A DNA stretch of 64,000 nucleotides from Streptomyces sp. WAC 01529 (GTDB taxonomy: Bacteria; Actinomycetota; Actinomycetes; Streptomycetales; Streptomycetaceae): contig NZ_CP029617.1 of the NCBI RefSeq assembly GCF_003945545.1, positions 6,785,001 to 6,849,000 of the forward strand, given 5' to 3'. Both the position numbers and the translations under genes were made by a program. The first letter of the stretch is position 1. Every line of letters starts with the position of its first letter. The notes under the pieces are model-generated. The model was given only the letters and a program-made list of their open reading frames with translations. It had not been told where the DNA came from and searched no databases. This document shows positions 17,831 through 25,939 of the stretch, piece by piece.

Positions 17831-19038
17831 CGTGGCACCGCGTGCGCGGGCGAGTTCCTCGAACAGCTTGTCCGCCGACGGAAAGTGCAGCAGGGGACGT
17901 GCGTGTCGGGCGTCGGGAGTGGCGAAGCCAGGTCGTCGGCCAGCGCGTCCAGTGCTTCGTGAGGCTCACTGACGCTTGTAACCAGCACCGGCAGATCGCC
18001 GTCATCGTGGAACGTCTGGAGGGTATGGAGAGCGTTCTTGATCACTCGCCGGTAGGGACTCTCATCTGCCAGCATGCGGGTCGGGATCCAGGCGCCATGC
18101 CCGTACAAGCGATCACACAGTATCGCCAGAGCATGATCGTCGGCGGTCTCTCCGACAACCACGCACGCCGCAGGGCCCGGAGGGTATGAGGACAGCTGCG
18201 TCGTCCAACGGCCGGCGTGCGCGAGGGGCGTGGCGGCCAGAAACTCGTCGGGGGTCAGCTCCTGCGGCGAGTCCCCTTCGACCACCGCGCGGAAGCGGCT
18301 TCCGAGATCCCATCCGGTTGCTCGCGGCTTGCCGGTGACGGCCAGATGGATCAGTGCGGGCAGGTCCTCGTCCTCAACCGGCAACTCCATGATGTTTTCG
18401 TCCGACCGGGCTGCCGCGTCGGCCGAGCCGATCCGTGTCTCCACCATCAGTGCGATCATCGGATCTACACCGGACAGATCGAGCGTCAACATCCGGTCGT
18501 CCGGAGGCAGAGATACGGTCGCCAAGCTGCCGCGGGAGTCGTGCTCCTGGCCCAGATTGCGGACGTCGTGCGCCTCAAAGCGCTGCTTGCTCTGGCGGAT
18601 CCCCTTGAACGGGGAACACCAGCCGTCCAGTTGATCAGCCAGCCCCTCCCAGCGCGGCATCCGAAGTGACAGGGAACTCAGGCGGTTCCAGGTGGTGTCG
18701 CTGCCCTCGTCGGGGGTTGCGTACTGGGCGACCAACCGGCCGCGCACCGTGGGATCCATTTGTGCCGCGTCCTCCAACGATGGCACCAGCCCGGCGACAT
18801 GATCGGGGTCGTAGTTCCTGAGCGATGGCAGCAGGCTGATGTGAGTGGTGGCCTGCTGCGTGTCACCGGACACGGGAAGGATCACCGCTCCCGAGCCGCC
18901 CCACACCCTCGACACCTGCGTCACGGCACAGCGCGCCATGTATACCCAGTCAGCCATCGGCCGATAGGCCAGGACGAAGCGGGGAGCACGCAACCGGGCC
19001 CCGACAGGTCGGTATTCCAGGTGCTTCATCACGGTCAT
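17749..19038 (-). CDS. Unknown protein, probable N-terminal part of the split nuclease
   Basis: About 429 codons; the real content ends near 17935 (EALDALADDLASP). The remaining residues to the stop at 17749 are Arg/Cys-rich and read across the true frame of the downstream nuclease. The protein begins MTVMKHLEYRPVGAR; ATG 19038 overlaps the upstream stop as ATGA. No family recognised. It has an alternating alpha/beta composition with ACVVVGETADDHALAILCD about residue 330. With the downstream frame it would make a roughly 700-aa protein with a C-terminal zinc ribbon and nuclease. Confidence 0.65.
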   Translation of the reverse strand: MTVMKHLEYRPVGARLRAPRFVLAYRPMADWVYMARCAVTQVSRVWGGSGAVILPVSGDTQQATTHISLLPSLRNYDPDHVAGLVPSLEDAAQMDPTVRGRLVAQYATPDEGSDTTWNRLSSLSLRMPRWEGLADQLDGWCSPFKGIRQSKQRFEAHDVRNLGQEHDSRGSLATVSLPPDDRMLTLDLSGVDPMIALMVETRIGSADAAARSDENIMELPVEDEDLPALIHLAVTGKPRATGWDLGSRFRAVVEGDSPQELTPDEFLAATPLAHAGRWTTQLSSYPPGPAACVVVGETADDHALAILCDRLYGHGAWIPTRMLADESPYRRVIKNALHTLQTFHDDGDLPVLVTSVSEPHEALDALADDLASPLPTPDTHVPCCTFRRRTSCSRNSPAHAVPRWNARMRDAAPPSRRRCGDLPRHSLLT

Positions 19039-19514
19039 GGCATCCCATTCTGCGCGACAGCGTGCGGAATCCCCAGCGACGTCGCTGAGAGCCCTGTCGG
19101 TGGAAGGACGCGACAACGACTCAGGCAGCTACTGCCCCGGCCGGCGACGGCGCATGATGCGGACGACACCGTCCGTTCCGCAGATTCTCTCAGGTTGTGG
19201 TTTTCGACCTCGAGGACGTGGATGACTCGGGCCATCTGTGGGGTCTTGATGCGGAGGCTCTCCCGCTCTGCCCGGACCCGGATCAGGTCCTTCTTCTGTT
19301 TATCGCTCGCCTCTCGCTCTTTGTCGGTGATGGGCCGCGGTGGGATCTGTTGAGTATTGACCAGTGCGTAGAAGAGGTCCTTGAGGCCAGTGTGTTTGTG
19401 GGTGAGTTTGTTCCGCCGCAGGTCGGTTTCCTTAGCCAATGACTTGATCGTGAGCTGCCCGTCCGAGCGAAGTGGTGCACCGACCAGAAGCCGGACCATG
19501 GCCTCGGTGATCAT
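19035..19514 (-). CDS. HTH/coiled-coil accessory protein (KfrA/DUF6262-like)
   Basis: 159 aa from ATG 19514. A DNA-binding-like segment (LTIKSLAKETDLRRNKLTHK) is followed by a charged helix (KEREASDKQKKDLIRVRAERESLR), the layout of KfrA_N and transposon-accessory DUF6262 proteins. The same frame is open and protein-like upstream to 19618 (TIAETVGAVLAPAADALQQE) but has no ATG, GTG or TTG before a TAG at 19619-19621, so the N-terminus may be truncated. The C-terminal 35 residues are weak. First gene of the 19038-16991 operon, probably its regulator. Confidence 0.6.
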   Translation of the reverse strand: MITEAMVRLLVGAPLRSDGQLTIKSLAKETDLRRNKLTHKHTGLKDLFYALVNTQQIPPRPITDKEREASDKQKKDLIRVRAERESLRIKTPQMARVIHVLEVENHNLRESAERTVSSASCAVAGRGSSCLSRCRVLPPTGLSATSLGIPHAVAQNGMP

Positions 19515-19618
19515 CCGGGTCTCTGTGGCGTCTGCGCTGGCTTCCTGCTGGAGGGCGTCAGCGGCGGGCGCAAGGACCGCTCCGACGGTTTCAGCGATGG
19601 TGGCAGCCTGGCCGGTCT

Positions 19619-19995
19619 AGGAGACCAAGGTAGCGCGGTGGCGAGAGAAAAGACGCGAGCTGACTGTCTGGACTGGCCTTCTACGAGTGTCGTGTCGGTC
19701 TGGCCAGCTCGATTCCCGACCCAACCGTCACACCTGGTAGTCCCTTCCCTGGCCAGCCTTCGTTGTCGGCATCGGTGAGGAGATGGCCTCCGCTATGTAG
19801 TGACGAAACTTGCACGAAGCCGATCGACTCTCCATCCGAGGATGCATTGGTCAGGTGGACCTTGCGTGGCGGAGGCTTCGCCGGTTCTCGTAGTTCGGCT
19901 GCCGATCGGCGACTCTGTGGAACCGCACAGTCACTAGGCAGTGTCTGACGTAGGGAATTGCAAGGTGACGATGGGTCGCTTTGGGGGCGGACAGA
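19619..19995. other. Divergent intergenic region
   Basis: Between the HTH gene (minus) and the SLATT gene (plus). No coding frame, repeat or hairpin that I can support; it should contain both promoters. Confidence 0.5.
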
Positions 19996-20478
19996 GTGCA
20001 GCCAGCTGGTGAATTGAGCGCAGGCCTCAGCCCGGAGAAGGTGGCTGCTCTCCTGCTGGGCAAGATTCGTGGAGGCGACAAGTACGCCGATAGGAGGAAG
20101 CGACAGTTCCGCCGACTCGCTTCAGTGATCAAGATGACAACGCTGACACTGTCCGCGGCGTCCACCATCATCCTGGGCCTGCAAAGCCTCAACACGTGGG
20201 CCGGTCTTGCCTTTGCGCTGGTGGCCCTGGGGACGCTACTGGGGGCCGTCGAACCGTTCTTCAACTGGCGCTCCCGATGGGTGCTGATGGAGGAGACGCA
20301 GGGCCGATTCCGACGTCTGGCCGATGACCTGGAATACCTCGTGGCATCAACCGCTCCCGGCGATCTGACGCACAACCAACTCAACGCCATTTTTCTTGAC
20401 TATCAGGATATTTGGGATGATCTGTGCCGTGTGTGGCTGGAGCAACGCCGGGAACCAGTGTCGTCGCGTGGGGCCTGA
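19996..20478 (+). CDS. SLATT/DUF4231-type 2-TM effector protein
   Basis: SLATT proteins are small two-helix membrane effectors thought to form pores in nucleotide-signalling and other conflict systems. This one (160 aa) has the typical layout: a basic amphipathic lead (DRRKRQFRRLASVIKM), two hydrophobic segments about 48-85, and a helical tail containing WVLMEETQGRFRRLADDLEYL. GTG 19996 follows GGGGGCGG by 5 nt; TTG 19981 is an alternative. No CD-NTase, SLOG or other sensor gene lies beside it, so it appears as an orphan. The 3' end overlaps the convergent gene at 20381 by 98 nt. Confidence 0.75.
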   Translation: MQPAGELSAGLSPEKVAALLLGKIRGGDKYADRRKRQFRRLASVIKMTTLTLSAASTIILGLQSLNTWAGLAFALVALGTLLGAVEPFFNWRSRWVLMEETQGRFRRLADDLEYLVASTAPGDLTHNQLNAIFLDYQDIWDDLCRVWLEQRREPVSSRGA

Positions 20479-20737
20479 GACAGTCGTCGCCGTTCCGCTG
20501 CCAGACGCGGGCCGGGGCCGCTATGGAATGTGTAGGTTCGCGGGGAAGGGCCTGCGTGTCGGAGATGTGCTGGAGCAGTTCGGTGTAGGACGGCGCGGCT
20601 GGTACACGGCCGGCTTCGTGCAGCAGCTGGTGCCTCTCGGCGGAGGCGACGAGTCTTGCCCTCAGGTCGTTGAGGGCGCCGATCATCTCAAGGGTGTCGT
20701 CGCGAGGTATCAGTTCGCGCTGGGCATCGGAATTCAT
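20381..20737 (-). CDS. Small ICE protein, 3' end overwritten
   Basis: 118 aa, unknown. The N-terminal half (MNSDAQRELIPRDDTLEMIG, then a helical ALNDLRARLVASAERHQLLHEAG) is convincing and follows a GGAGG site. The C-terminal half is low-quality, His/Pro-rich, and overlaps the convergent SLATT gene by 98 nt. It sits 15 bp after the VirB4-like gene, so it belongs to the transfer operon; its original 3' end was probably replaced when the accessory island joined here. Confidence 0.5.
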   Translation of the reverse strand: MNSDAQRELIPRDDTLEMIGALNDLRARLVASAERHQLLHEAGRVPAAPSYTELLQHISDTQALPREPTHSIAAPARVWQRNGDDCLRPHATTLVPGVAPATHGTDHPKYPDSQEKWR

Positions 20738-20752
20738 GAGCCTCCGGAGTTC

Positions 20753-22267
20753 CTAATGCATTCGGGCATCTGTATCGAAGAGTGACAATTCCTGTGGGTG
20801 AAGCAGATGCTGGACGATGAAGGATCGTCCGGCGACCTTCCATAGGCCGCGTCCGCGGTTGAGGTGGGCGATGGCGTCGCTCTCCACGGAGGTGAGGCCC
20901 AAGAGTGCTGCGGCTGCGTGGAGTTGGTCTGTTTCCTGGCGGTAGATGATTCGAGTGGAGCAGTCGGCGAGCAGGCCCTCGGCGAGGGCTCGTCCGCGGG
21001 ATCCGGCGTCGCCGGCGGTGAGCAGGTCGGATAGCCGGTGAATGACCATGAGGTTGGCGATTCCCAGGCCGCGGGACAGTTTCCATTGGCTCTGCATGCG
21101 TTGGAGGAGGCCGGGGTGGCGCATCAGGCGCCAGGCTTCGTCGTAGACGATCCAGCGTCGGCCGCCGTTGGGGTCGGAGAGCGCGGATTCCATCCAGGCG
21201 GAGGCGCAGGTCATGGCGAGGACGAGGGCGGTGTCGTCGCCGGATCCGCCCAGTCGTGACAGGTCGATGGTGAGCATCGGGCTGTCGGGGTCGAAGTTCA
21301 CGGTGGAGGGGGCGTCGAACATTCCGGCGAGGTCGCCGTGCACCAGGCGGCGCATGGCGTGGGCGAGGTCGCGGGAGGCGTCGCCCAGGCGGCCGGACAT
21401 CAACCCGCCCGCGGCGTCGAGGTCGTCGGGGCTGTTGAGCATGGCGGCGATGTCGCCGAGCAGCGGGGTGCGTGCGGTGGCTGCGGCTCGGGTGACCACG
21501 GCGTCCAGGGCGACGTCGAGTCCGGTGTGCTCCATCGGCAGCAGGTCCCGCCCGAGGACGGTGCGGGCCAGGGAACCGAGCAGGAGCAGGCGTCGTTTGC
21601 GGATCTCGCTGGCCCAGTCCGTCTCGGAGACCGAGGGCGGGCGCGGGGCCGCGTCCAGGGGGTTGAGCTTGCCCGGCAGGCCGGGGCCGATTGCGATGGA
21701 GGTGCCGCCGAGGGCTGTGGCCACCGGGGTCCATTCCCCCTTGGGGTCGCACGGCACATACACGCGGTAGCCGAAGGCCACCGAGCGCAGGGCGAAGGAC
21801 TTCGCCAGGGCGCTCTTGCCCTGGCCGATCACGCCTGCCAGCAAGACGTTGGGGTTCGTGAAGCCTTCGATCTTGCCGTACAGGGCGAACGGGTCGAAGC
21901 AGAAGCTCGCTTCGGCGTGGACGTCGCGGCCGATGTAGATGCCCTCGGCGCCGAGGCCGCCTTCGGCGAGGAAGGGGTAGGCGCCCGCGACGGTCGCGGT
22001 GGTCATGCGGTGTGCGGGCAGTTTCAGTTTGCCGCCGCGGGCGGAGGCGGGGCCGGGGCGACCGCCGGACGGGAAGAGGGGGTGCGGCATCTCCTGCTCG
22101 GCCGGTTCGGCGCCGGTTGGGTGCAGGGAGGCTTCGGCGCGGGCCTTGGCAGCGGCCTCGGCGAGCTGACGGCGGGCCGCTTTGCGGCTGGCGCGGTCGG
22201 TGCCGTGCGGAGTGAACAGAGGGGAGGCGGAGGCGCGGCGGGCGCGCCGGGCGGGCCGGTGGCTCAT
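20753..22267 (-). CDS. VirB4/TraC-like conjugation ATPase
   Basis: Energises assembly of, and transfer through, a type IV secretion-like mating channel at the cytoplasmic membrane. 504 aa from ATG 22267. Walker A (GVIGQGKSA, about 145-153), Walker B (RRWIVYDEAW) and a C-terminal arm with IIYRQETDQLHAAAALLGLT, typical of actinobacterial VirB4 ATPases. An N-terminal extension rich in Ala/Arg precedes the domain. An ATG at 22312 would add 15 residues but reads into poor sequence. Last major transfer gene of the minus-strand cluster. Confidence 0.88.
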   Translation of the reverse strand: MSHRPARRARRASASPLFTPHGTDRASRKAARRQLAEAAAKARAEASLHPTGAEPAEQEMPHPLFPSGGRPGPASARGGKLKLPAHRMTTATVAGAYPFLAEGGLGAEGIYIGRDVHAEASFCFDPFALYGKIEGFTNPNVLLAGVIGQGKSALAKSFALRSVAFGYRVYVPCDPKGEWTPVATALGGTSIAIGPGLPGKLNPLDAAPRPPSVSETDWASEIRKRRLLLLGSLARTVLGRDLLPMEHTGLDVALDAVVTRAAATARTPLLGDIAAMLNSPDDLDAAGGLMSGRLGDASRDLAHAMRRLVHGDLAGMFDAPSTVNFDPDSPMLTIDLSRLGGSGDDTALVLAMTCASAWMESALSDPNGGRRWIVYDEAWRLMRHPGLLQRMQSQWKLSRGLGIANLMVIHRLSDLLTAGDAGSRGRALAEGLLADCSTRIIYRQETDQLHAAAALLGLTSVESDAIAHLNRGRGLWKVAGRSFIVQHLLHPQELSLFDTDARMH

Positions 22268-22418
22268 GACTAAGTGGCTTTCAGGTGACGGCGCGGGGCA
22301 GCGGGGGATCACGCAGCCGGTGACGTGGCGAACTGGCAGCGCCCGTAGCTGTTGCCGCCCTCCGTGGAGGGGGAGCGCTGGAGTGTGCGCAATGCAAGGG
22401 CCCTTTGCTGAGGGGGAG

Positions 22419-22892
22419 TTACTGGGCGCAGGCGGTGGTGTGGCCGTGCACGGGGCGGTTGAGGTCGGTGGGGGTGGTGGTGCGGCGCACGAGGTGGCCG
22501 GCGGCGAGGTGGCGCTGGCAGATGGTCAGCACCGGCGGGCCTTCGGGGAGCCGCTCGGGATGGCACTCCTCCTCGTCCGCAGAGGTTGCGTGTTGGGCGG
22601 GCAGGAGGTGGAAGGCGTCGTGGACGGCGGCGGCGGCCTGCCACAGCCGGGTTCCGGCCGTGGCCAGATGTCGTCCTGCCGCCGAGTGCGGCGGTCGTGT
22701 GGCCGTCTGGAGCTGGTCGAGCAGGCGGTGCAGGGCGACCAGGTGTGTGTGCAGCACGTCCAGGTGCGTGCGGTCCGCCGAGGGCGGAGCGGTGTCTGCT
22801 TCGGTGGTGAGGGCGCGGGTGTGGTGGCGGACTCCGGCGCTGGCGGCCCGCAGGTAGGGGTGTGCGTCGCCGACGGGGGTGGCTGAGGTCAA
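22419..22892 (-). CDS. DUF6238-like protein of the transfer operon
   Basis: About 158 aa from TTG 22892, preceded by AGGAAGGA. His/Ala/Leu-rich helical protein (HPYLRAASAGVRHHTRAL, LDVLHTHLVALHRLLDQLQT, GRHLATAGTRLWQAAAAV). I associate it from memory with the DUF6238 family found beside Streptomyces conjugation genes; the match is not tested. It lies between the SCO6880-like and VirB4-like genes, so it is part of the transfer operon. The C-terminus (PPVLTICQRHLAAGHLVRRT) is conserved-looking. Confidence 0.65.
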   Translation of the reverse strand: MTSATPVGDAHPYLRAASAGVRHHTRALTTEADTAPPSADRTHLDVLHTHLVALHRLLDQLQTATRPPHSAAGRHLATAGTRLWQAAAAVHDAFHLLPAQHATSADEEECHPERLPEGPPVLTICQRHLAAGHLVRRTTTPTDLNRPVHGHTTACAQ

Positions 22893-22958
22893 AGGGGGAG
22901 GATCCTTCCTGCCGGTGTGGCAGGGCACGGGCCCCATGAGGCGGGGCCGGGGTGGGGA

Positions 22959-24431
22959 CTACAGGGCGGTGCGGGCCAGAGGCAGGGCGCCGAGGGTGAA
23001 GGCGTCGGGCTGCTGGTAGAAGAGGCGGCGCAGGTCGACCTGGGCGGTGACGGCGGCGGTCTCGATCTGCGCGCAGGCGGCGTCCAGCAGGGCGTCGGTC
23101 TCGGCGGAGACGGTGAGCAGGCCGGTCAGCGCGACATCCGCGTGGCCGGCGATCAGCTGGCGCTCGCGGGTTTTGACGTCGGCGTACTCGACGCTGTCGG
23201 CCTCGGAGTCGACCTGTCCGCGGCGCGAGCGCTCGGCGGCATCGGAGATGATCGCGGCCTTCTTGCGCTGGACGTCGCGCAGCGCGGACTCGAGCTCCTG
23301 GGGCACATAGATGAGGGAGAGGCTGCGTCGCACGCCGGCGGTGAACATCAGCCCGTGCAGGAACCCGGCGCCGGTTTCGGTGCGGGGCCAGTCCTCGACC
23401 CAGTAGGTGACGTGTCGGGCGGAGTCGGTGGCGACCCGGTCGTACTCCTCGACCTGGACGACGGGCCCGGCGGCGGTCGGGTCGGCCTCGGCCCGTCCGC
23501 TCTGGGACCACTGCTGCAGGCCGGAGAGCGCCTTGGGGTCGTAGGCGGTGCGGATGACGGCGGCGATCTCGCGGGCGGTCAGCCACCCGGTCACCATCAG
23601 ACCTGCGCTGCGGGCGGCGAGCGCGACGGCGCTGGTGGTCTGCTCCAGCACGGTGAAGGCGCCGGTGAGGCCGCCGCCGGCCTGGGAGATGAGGCGTTTG
23701 GCGGCCTTGAGGTCCAGGGAGATGGCCAGGTACGCCTCGTGCGGGGCGGCGGCGGGCCCGGCGGAGGCGACCAGCTCGGAGTACACCTGCCCGGCGACCG
23801 GGGTCTCGGGCCGCCCCTGCTGGCTCCAGTGGCGCACCAGGGTGTCGCCGCTGTCGGGCACGGTGCGCTCCAGGACCTGTACGGAGGCGACGTGGCCGGT
23901 CCGCGCGATGCCCGCCAAGGCCCTGCCCCAGCCGGACACGTTGTGGTTCTGCGTTGCGGGGTCCAGCAGGGCGAAGGCGCGGGAGGAGACGCGGGCGACG
24001 GCGGTCAGGGTCTGGCCGTGCGGGTCGTGCACGGCGGCGGCCTGGTTGGCGGAGTCGCCGGGGGTGACGACGCGCAGGGAGGCGACGGTGCCGGGCAGGT
24101 GGAGGGTGCCGTCCTGGCGGGGGCGGGTGACCGGCCGGGCCAGCCACAGCGTCTGCCCGTTGCGGCGGCGCCGGGCGAAGCGGACGACGATCGGTGCCCA
24201 GTCGATCAGCGACTTTCCGTTGCGGCGGATGACGACCAGGGCGGTGACACCGGCCCACAGCGGGGCGAGCACGATCGCACCGAGCAGCCCGGTGCTGACG
24301 ACGGTGACCAGCAGCAATGCCAGCGCCGCAGAAACGAGGACCAGTTGGGCAAGGGTGAGGCCGAGCAGGATGCCGCGCTTGGACCTGTGCGGGAATTTGA
24401 CCGTGAGGGGGGTGATCGTGAGTTCAGACAA
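22959..24431 (-). CDS. SCO6880-like membrane protein of conjugation apparatus
   Basis: About 490 aa. Begins LSELTITPLTVKFPHRSKRG, then two adjacent membrane helices (ILLGLTLAQLVLVSAALAL and TGLLGAIVLAPLWAGV), then a long soluble part. This is the SCO6880 family, the PrgI/VirB3-like partner fused to a cytoplasmic region that works with VirB4 in actinobacterial T4SSs. TTG 24431 is preferred: the alternative GTG 24473 lies inside the hairpin at 24460-24500. Confidence 0.82.
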   Translation of the reverse strand: MSELTITPLTVKFPHRSKRGILLGLTLAQLVLVSAALALLLVTVVSTGLLGAIVLAPLWAGVTALVVIRRNGKSLIDWAPIVVRFARRRRNGQTLWLARPVTRPRQDGTLHLPGTVASLRVVTPGDSANQAAAVHDPHGQTLTAVARVSSRAFALLDPATQNHNVSGWGRALAGIARTGHVASVQVLERTVPDSGDTLVRHWSQQGRPETPVAGQVYSELVASAGPAAAPHEAYLAISLDLKAAKRLISQAGGGLTGAFTVLEQTTSAVALAARSAGLMVTGWLTAREIAAVIRTAYDPKALSGLQQWSQSGRAEADPTAAGPVVQVEEYDRVATDSARHVTYWVEDWPRTETGAGFLHGLMFTAGVRRSLSLIYVPQELESALRDVQRKKAAIISDAAERSRRGQVDSEADSVEYADVKTRERQLIAGHADVALTGLLTVSAETDALLDAACAQIETAAVTAQVDLRRLFYQQPDAFTLGALPLARTAL

Positions 24432-24459
24432 GGGCCGTTCCGGTGGTGCGCGGGCGGGG

Positions 24460-24500
24460 CCGGAGCGGCACACACGGGGGCGTGGTGTGTGCCGCTCCGG
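24460..24500 (-). terminator. Strong hairpin between TrbL-like and SCO6880-like genes
   Basis: Perfect 16-bp inverted repeat, CCGGAGCGGCACACAC (24460-24475) and its complement (24485-24500), loop of 9 nt. It sits 16 nt past the TrbL-like stop and 28 nt before the next start, with no T-tract. It could terminate in part or protect mRNA 3' ends, setting the ratio of channel to ATPase genes. Confidence 0.65.
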
Positions 24501-24515
24501 CGTGAGGGGGCGGGG

Positions 24516-25904
24516 TCAGATGCCGGTGGGCGGGGGAGGCGGAGGGGGCGCTCCGGCGCCGCTGGCGCCGTCCGAGGAAGCCGAGTTCGGCGAGGGGGGC
24601 GCGCCCTGCGGCGGAGGCGTAGAAGCGCCGGACGGGTTGGACAAGAACCCGCCGCCGGAGGGGGATTGCGCACCCGAACCGGGGCCGCCCTGGCCGGGGG
24701 TGCCGCCGAACTGACCACTGGTGTCCTCGGTGGGGCGCGTGGGCGGAGGCTGAACGGCCTTCTCCAGCCCGTCCTCCATGCCCTGGCCGCCGGAGGAACC
24801 ACCGGGGCTGCCGGATTCCTTGCCGCTGCCCCCCGTGGGGTTGGCGGCGATATCGCCGGGAAAGCCACCGCCGGGCACCGAGTCGGGCCCTTGCGGTGCG
24901 GCGCCCGCTCCGGCCGCCGCGCCACCGGTTCCGGCGGTGGCTGCCATGGCGGCGGCCTTGCGGCCCGCGCGCTCGGTGTGCTGCCGGGCGAGCTGGGCGC
25001 CGGCGCCACCGGCACGGTGAATCGATTCGCCGTCCGTGCCTTCTGCGGCCCAGTGAACGAACTTGAAGGTCGCGTACGGGCAGAGCAGCACCAGGACCAT
25101 GATCACGATGCCGGACATGACGTCCGCGAGGGCGCCGAGGCCGTCCTTGGCCTCCGTCTTGCCCATCGCGGCGATCCCGAGCACGAAGATCACGGTCATC
25201 AGGAGCTTGCTGACGACCAGGGTGGCGGTGGCTTCGATCCAGCCGCGGCGCCAGCGGCGGGCGGCTTCCCAGCCGCCGCCGGCTCCGGCGAACACGGCCA
25301 GGGTGACCATGACCAGGATGCCGACCTTGCGGACCATCATCACGCACCAGTACAGAACCGCTCCGATGGCAGCTCCGATGGCGGCGAAGACGGCGACGAG
25401 CCATCCCATCCCGGCCAGGCCGGGAATCTGATTCACCTTGACCATGCGCCGCACTGCGGATTCGATCGACAGGTGTGCTGCCTTGAACAGGCCGTCGGAC
25501 AACGCGTCGACCACTTCGATCGCGACGGTGGTCAATGCGATGGCGCTGAAGGCGAAGAGCACGCCGGAAGCGGTGCCGGTGAATGCCTGGGTCAACGCCT
25601 GACCGTCGCGTTTCATCGCGGCCCGTATGAGTTGGGCGCAGAAGGTGGCGACCAGGATGATCAAACCGATCGGCAAGATCATCTCGTAGTTGTCGCGGAA
25701 CCAGCCCGCGTTCAGGTCGACCTTGGTCGTCTTGTTCACGGCCTTGGCGGCCAGATCGGCCGAGGCGGCGGCGAGTTCACCGGCCGACTTGGCCATCCAG
25801 TCGCCGATGACCTTGCCCGGGTCACTGGCGAAGTCGACCGCGCCTTTGGCGGCGCCGCCGATGGAGCACAGCTTGTCGGCCAGGGGGTAGTCGCAGAAAC
25901 CCAC
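24516..25904 (-). CDS. TrbL/VirB6-like polytopic channel protein
   Basis: 462 aa. An N-terminal soluble stretch, then about six to seven hydrophobic segments between residues 70 and 290 (MILPIGLIILVATF, GVLFAFSAIALTTVAI, VAVFAAIGAAIGAVLY, VGILVMVTLAVFAGA, KLLMTVIFVLGIAAM, IVIMVLVLLCPYATF), then a long disordered Gly/Pro/Ser tail. This layout matches the TrbL/VirB6 inner-membrane pore component of T4SSs and its SCO6881-type homologues. A short gap (35 nt) separates it from the upstream gene. Confidence 0.82.
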   Translation of the reverse strand: MGFCDYPLADKLCSIGGAAKGAVDFASDPGKVIGDWMAKSAGELAAASADLAAKAVNKTTKVDLNAGWFRDNYEMILPIGLIILVATFCAQLIRAAMKRDGQALTQAFTGTASGVLFAFSAIALTTVAIEVVDALSDGLFKAAHLSIESAVRRMVKVNQIPGLAGMGWLVAVFAAIGAAIGAVLYWCVMMVRKVGILVMVTLAVFAGAGGGWEAARRWRRGWIEATATLVVSKLLMTVIFVLGIAAMGKTEAKDGLGALADVMSGIVIMVLVLLCPYATFKFVHWAAEGTDGESIHRAGGAGAQLARQHTERAGRKAAAMAATAGTGGAAAGAGAAPQGPDSVPGGGFPGDIAANPTGGSGKESGSPGGSSGGQGMEDGLEKAVQPPPTRPTEDTSGQFGGTPGQGGPGSGAQSPSGGGFLSNPSGASTPPPQGAPPSPNSASSDGASGAGAPPPPPPPTGI

Positions 25905-25939
25905 GGGGTGTTGGGCTCCTTTCTGCTCTTAGGCGTGGG

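Noticed and set aside
22309..24258. A 649-codon minus-strand frame
   Set aside because: Out-of-frame reading of the SCO6880-like and DUF6238-like genes; almost only Arg/Pro/Ala/His.
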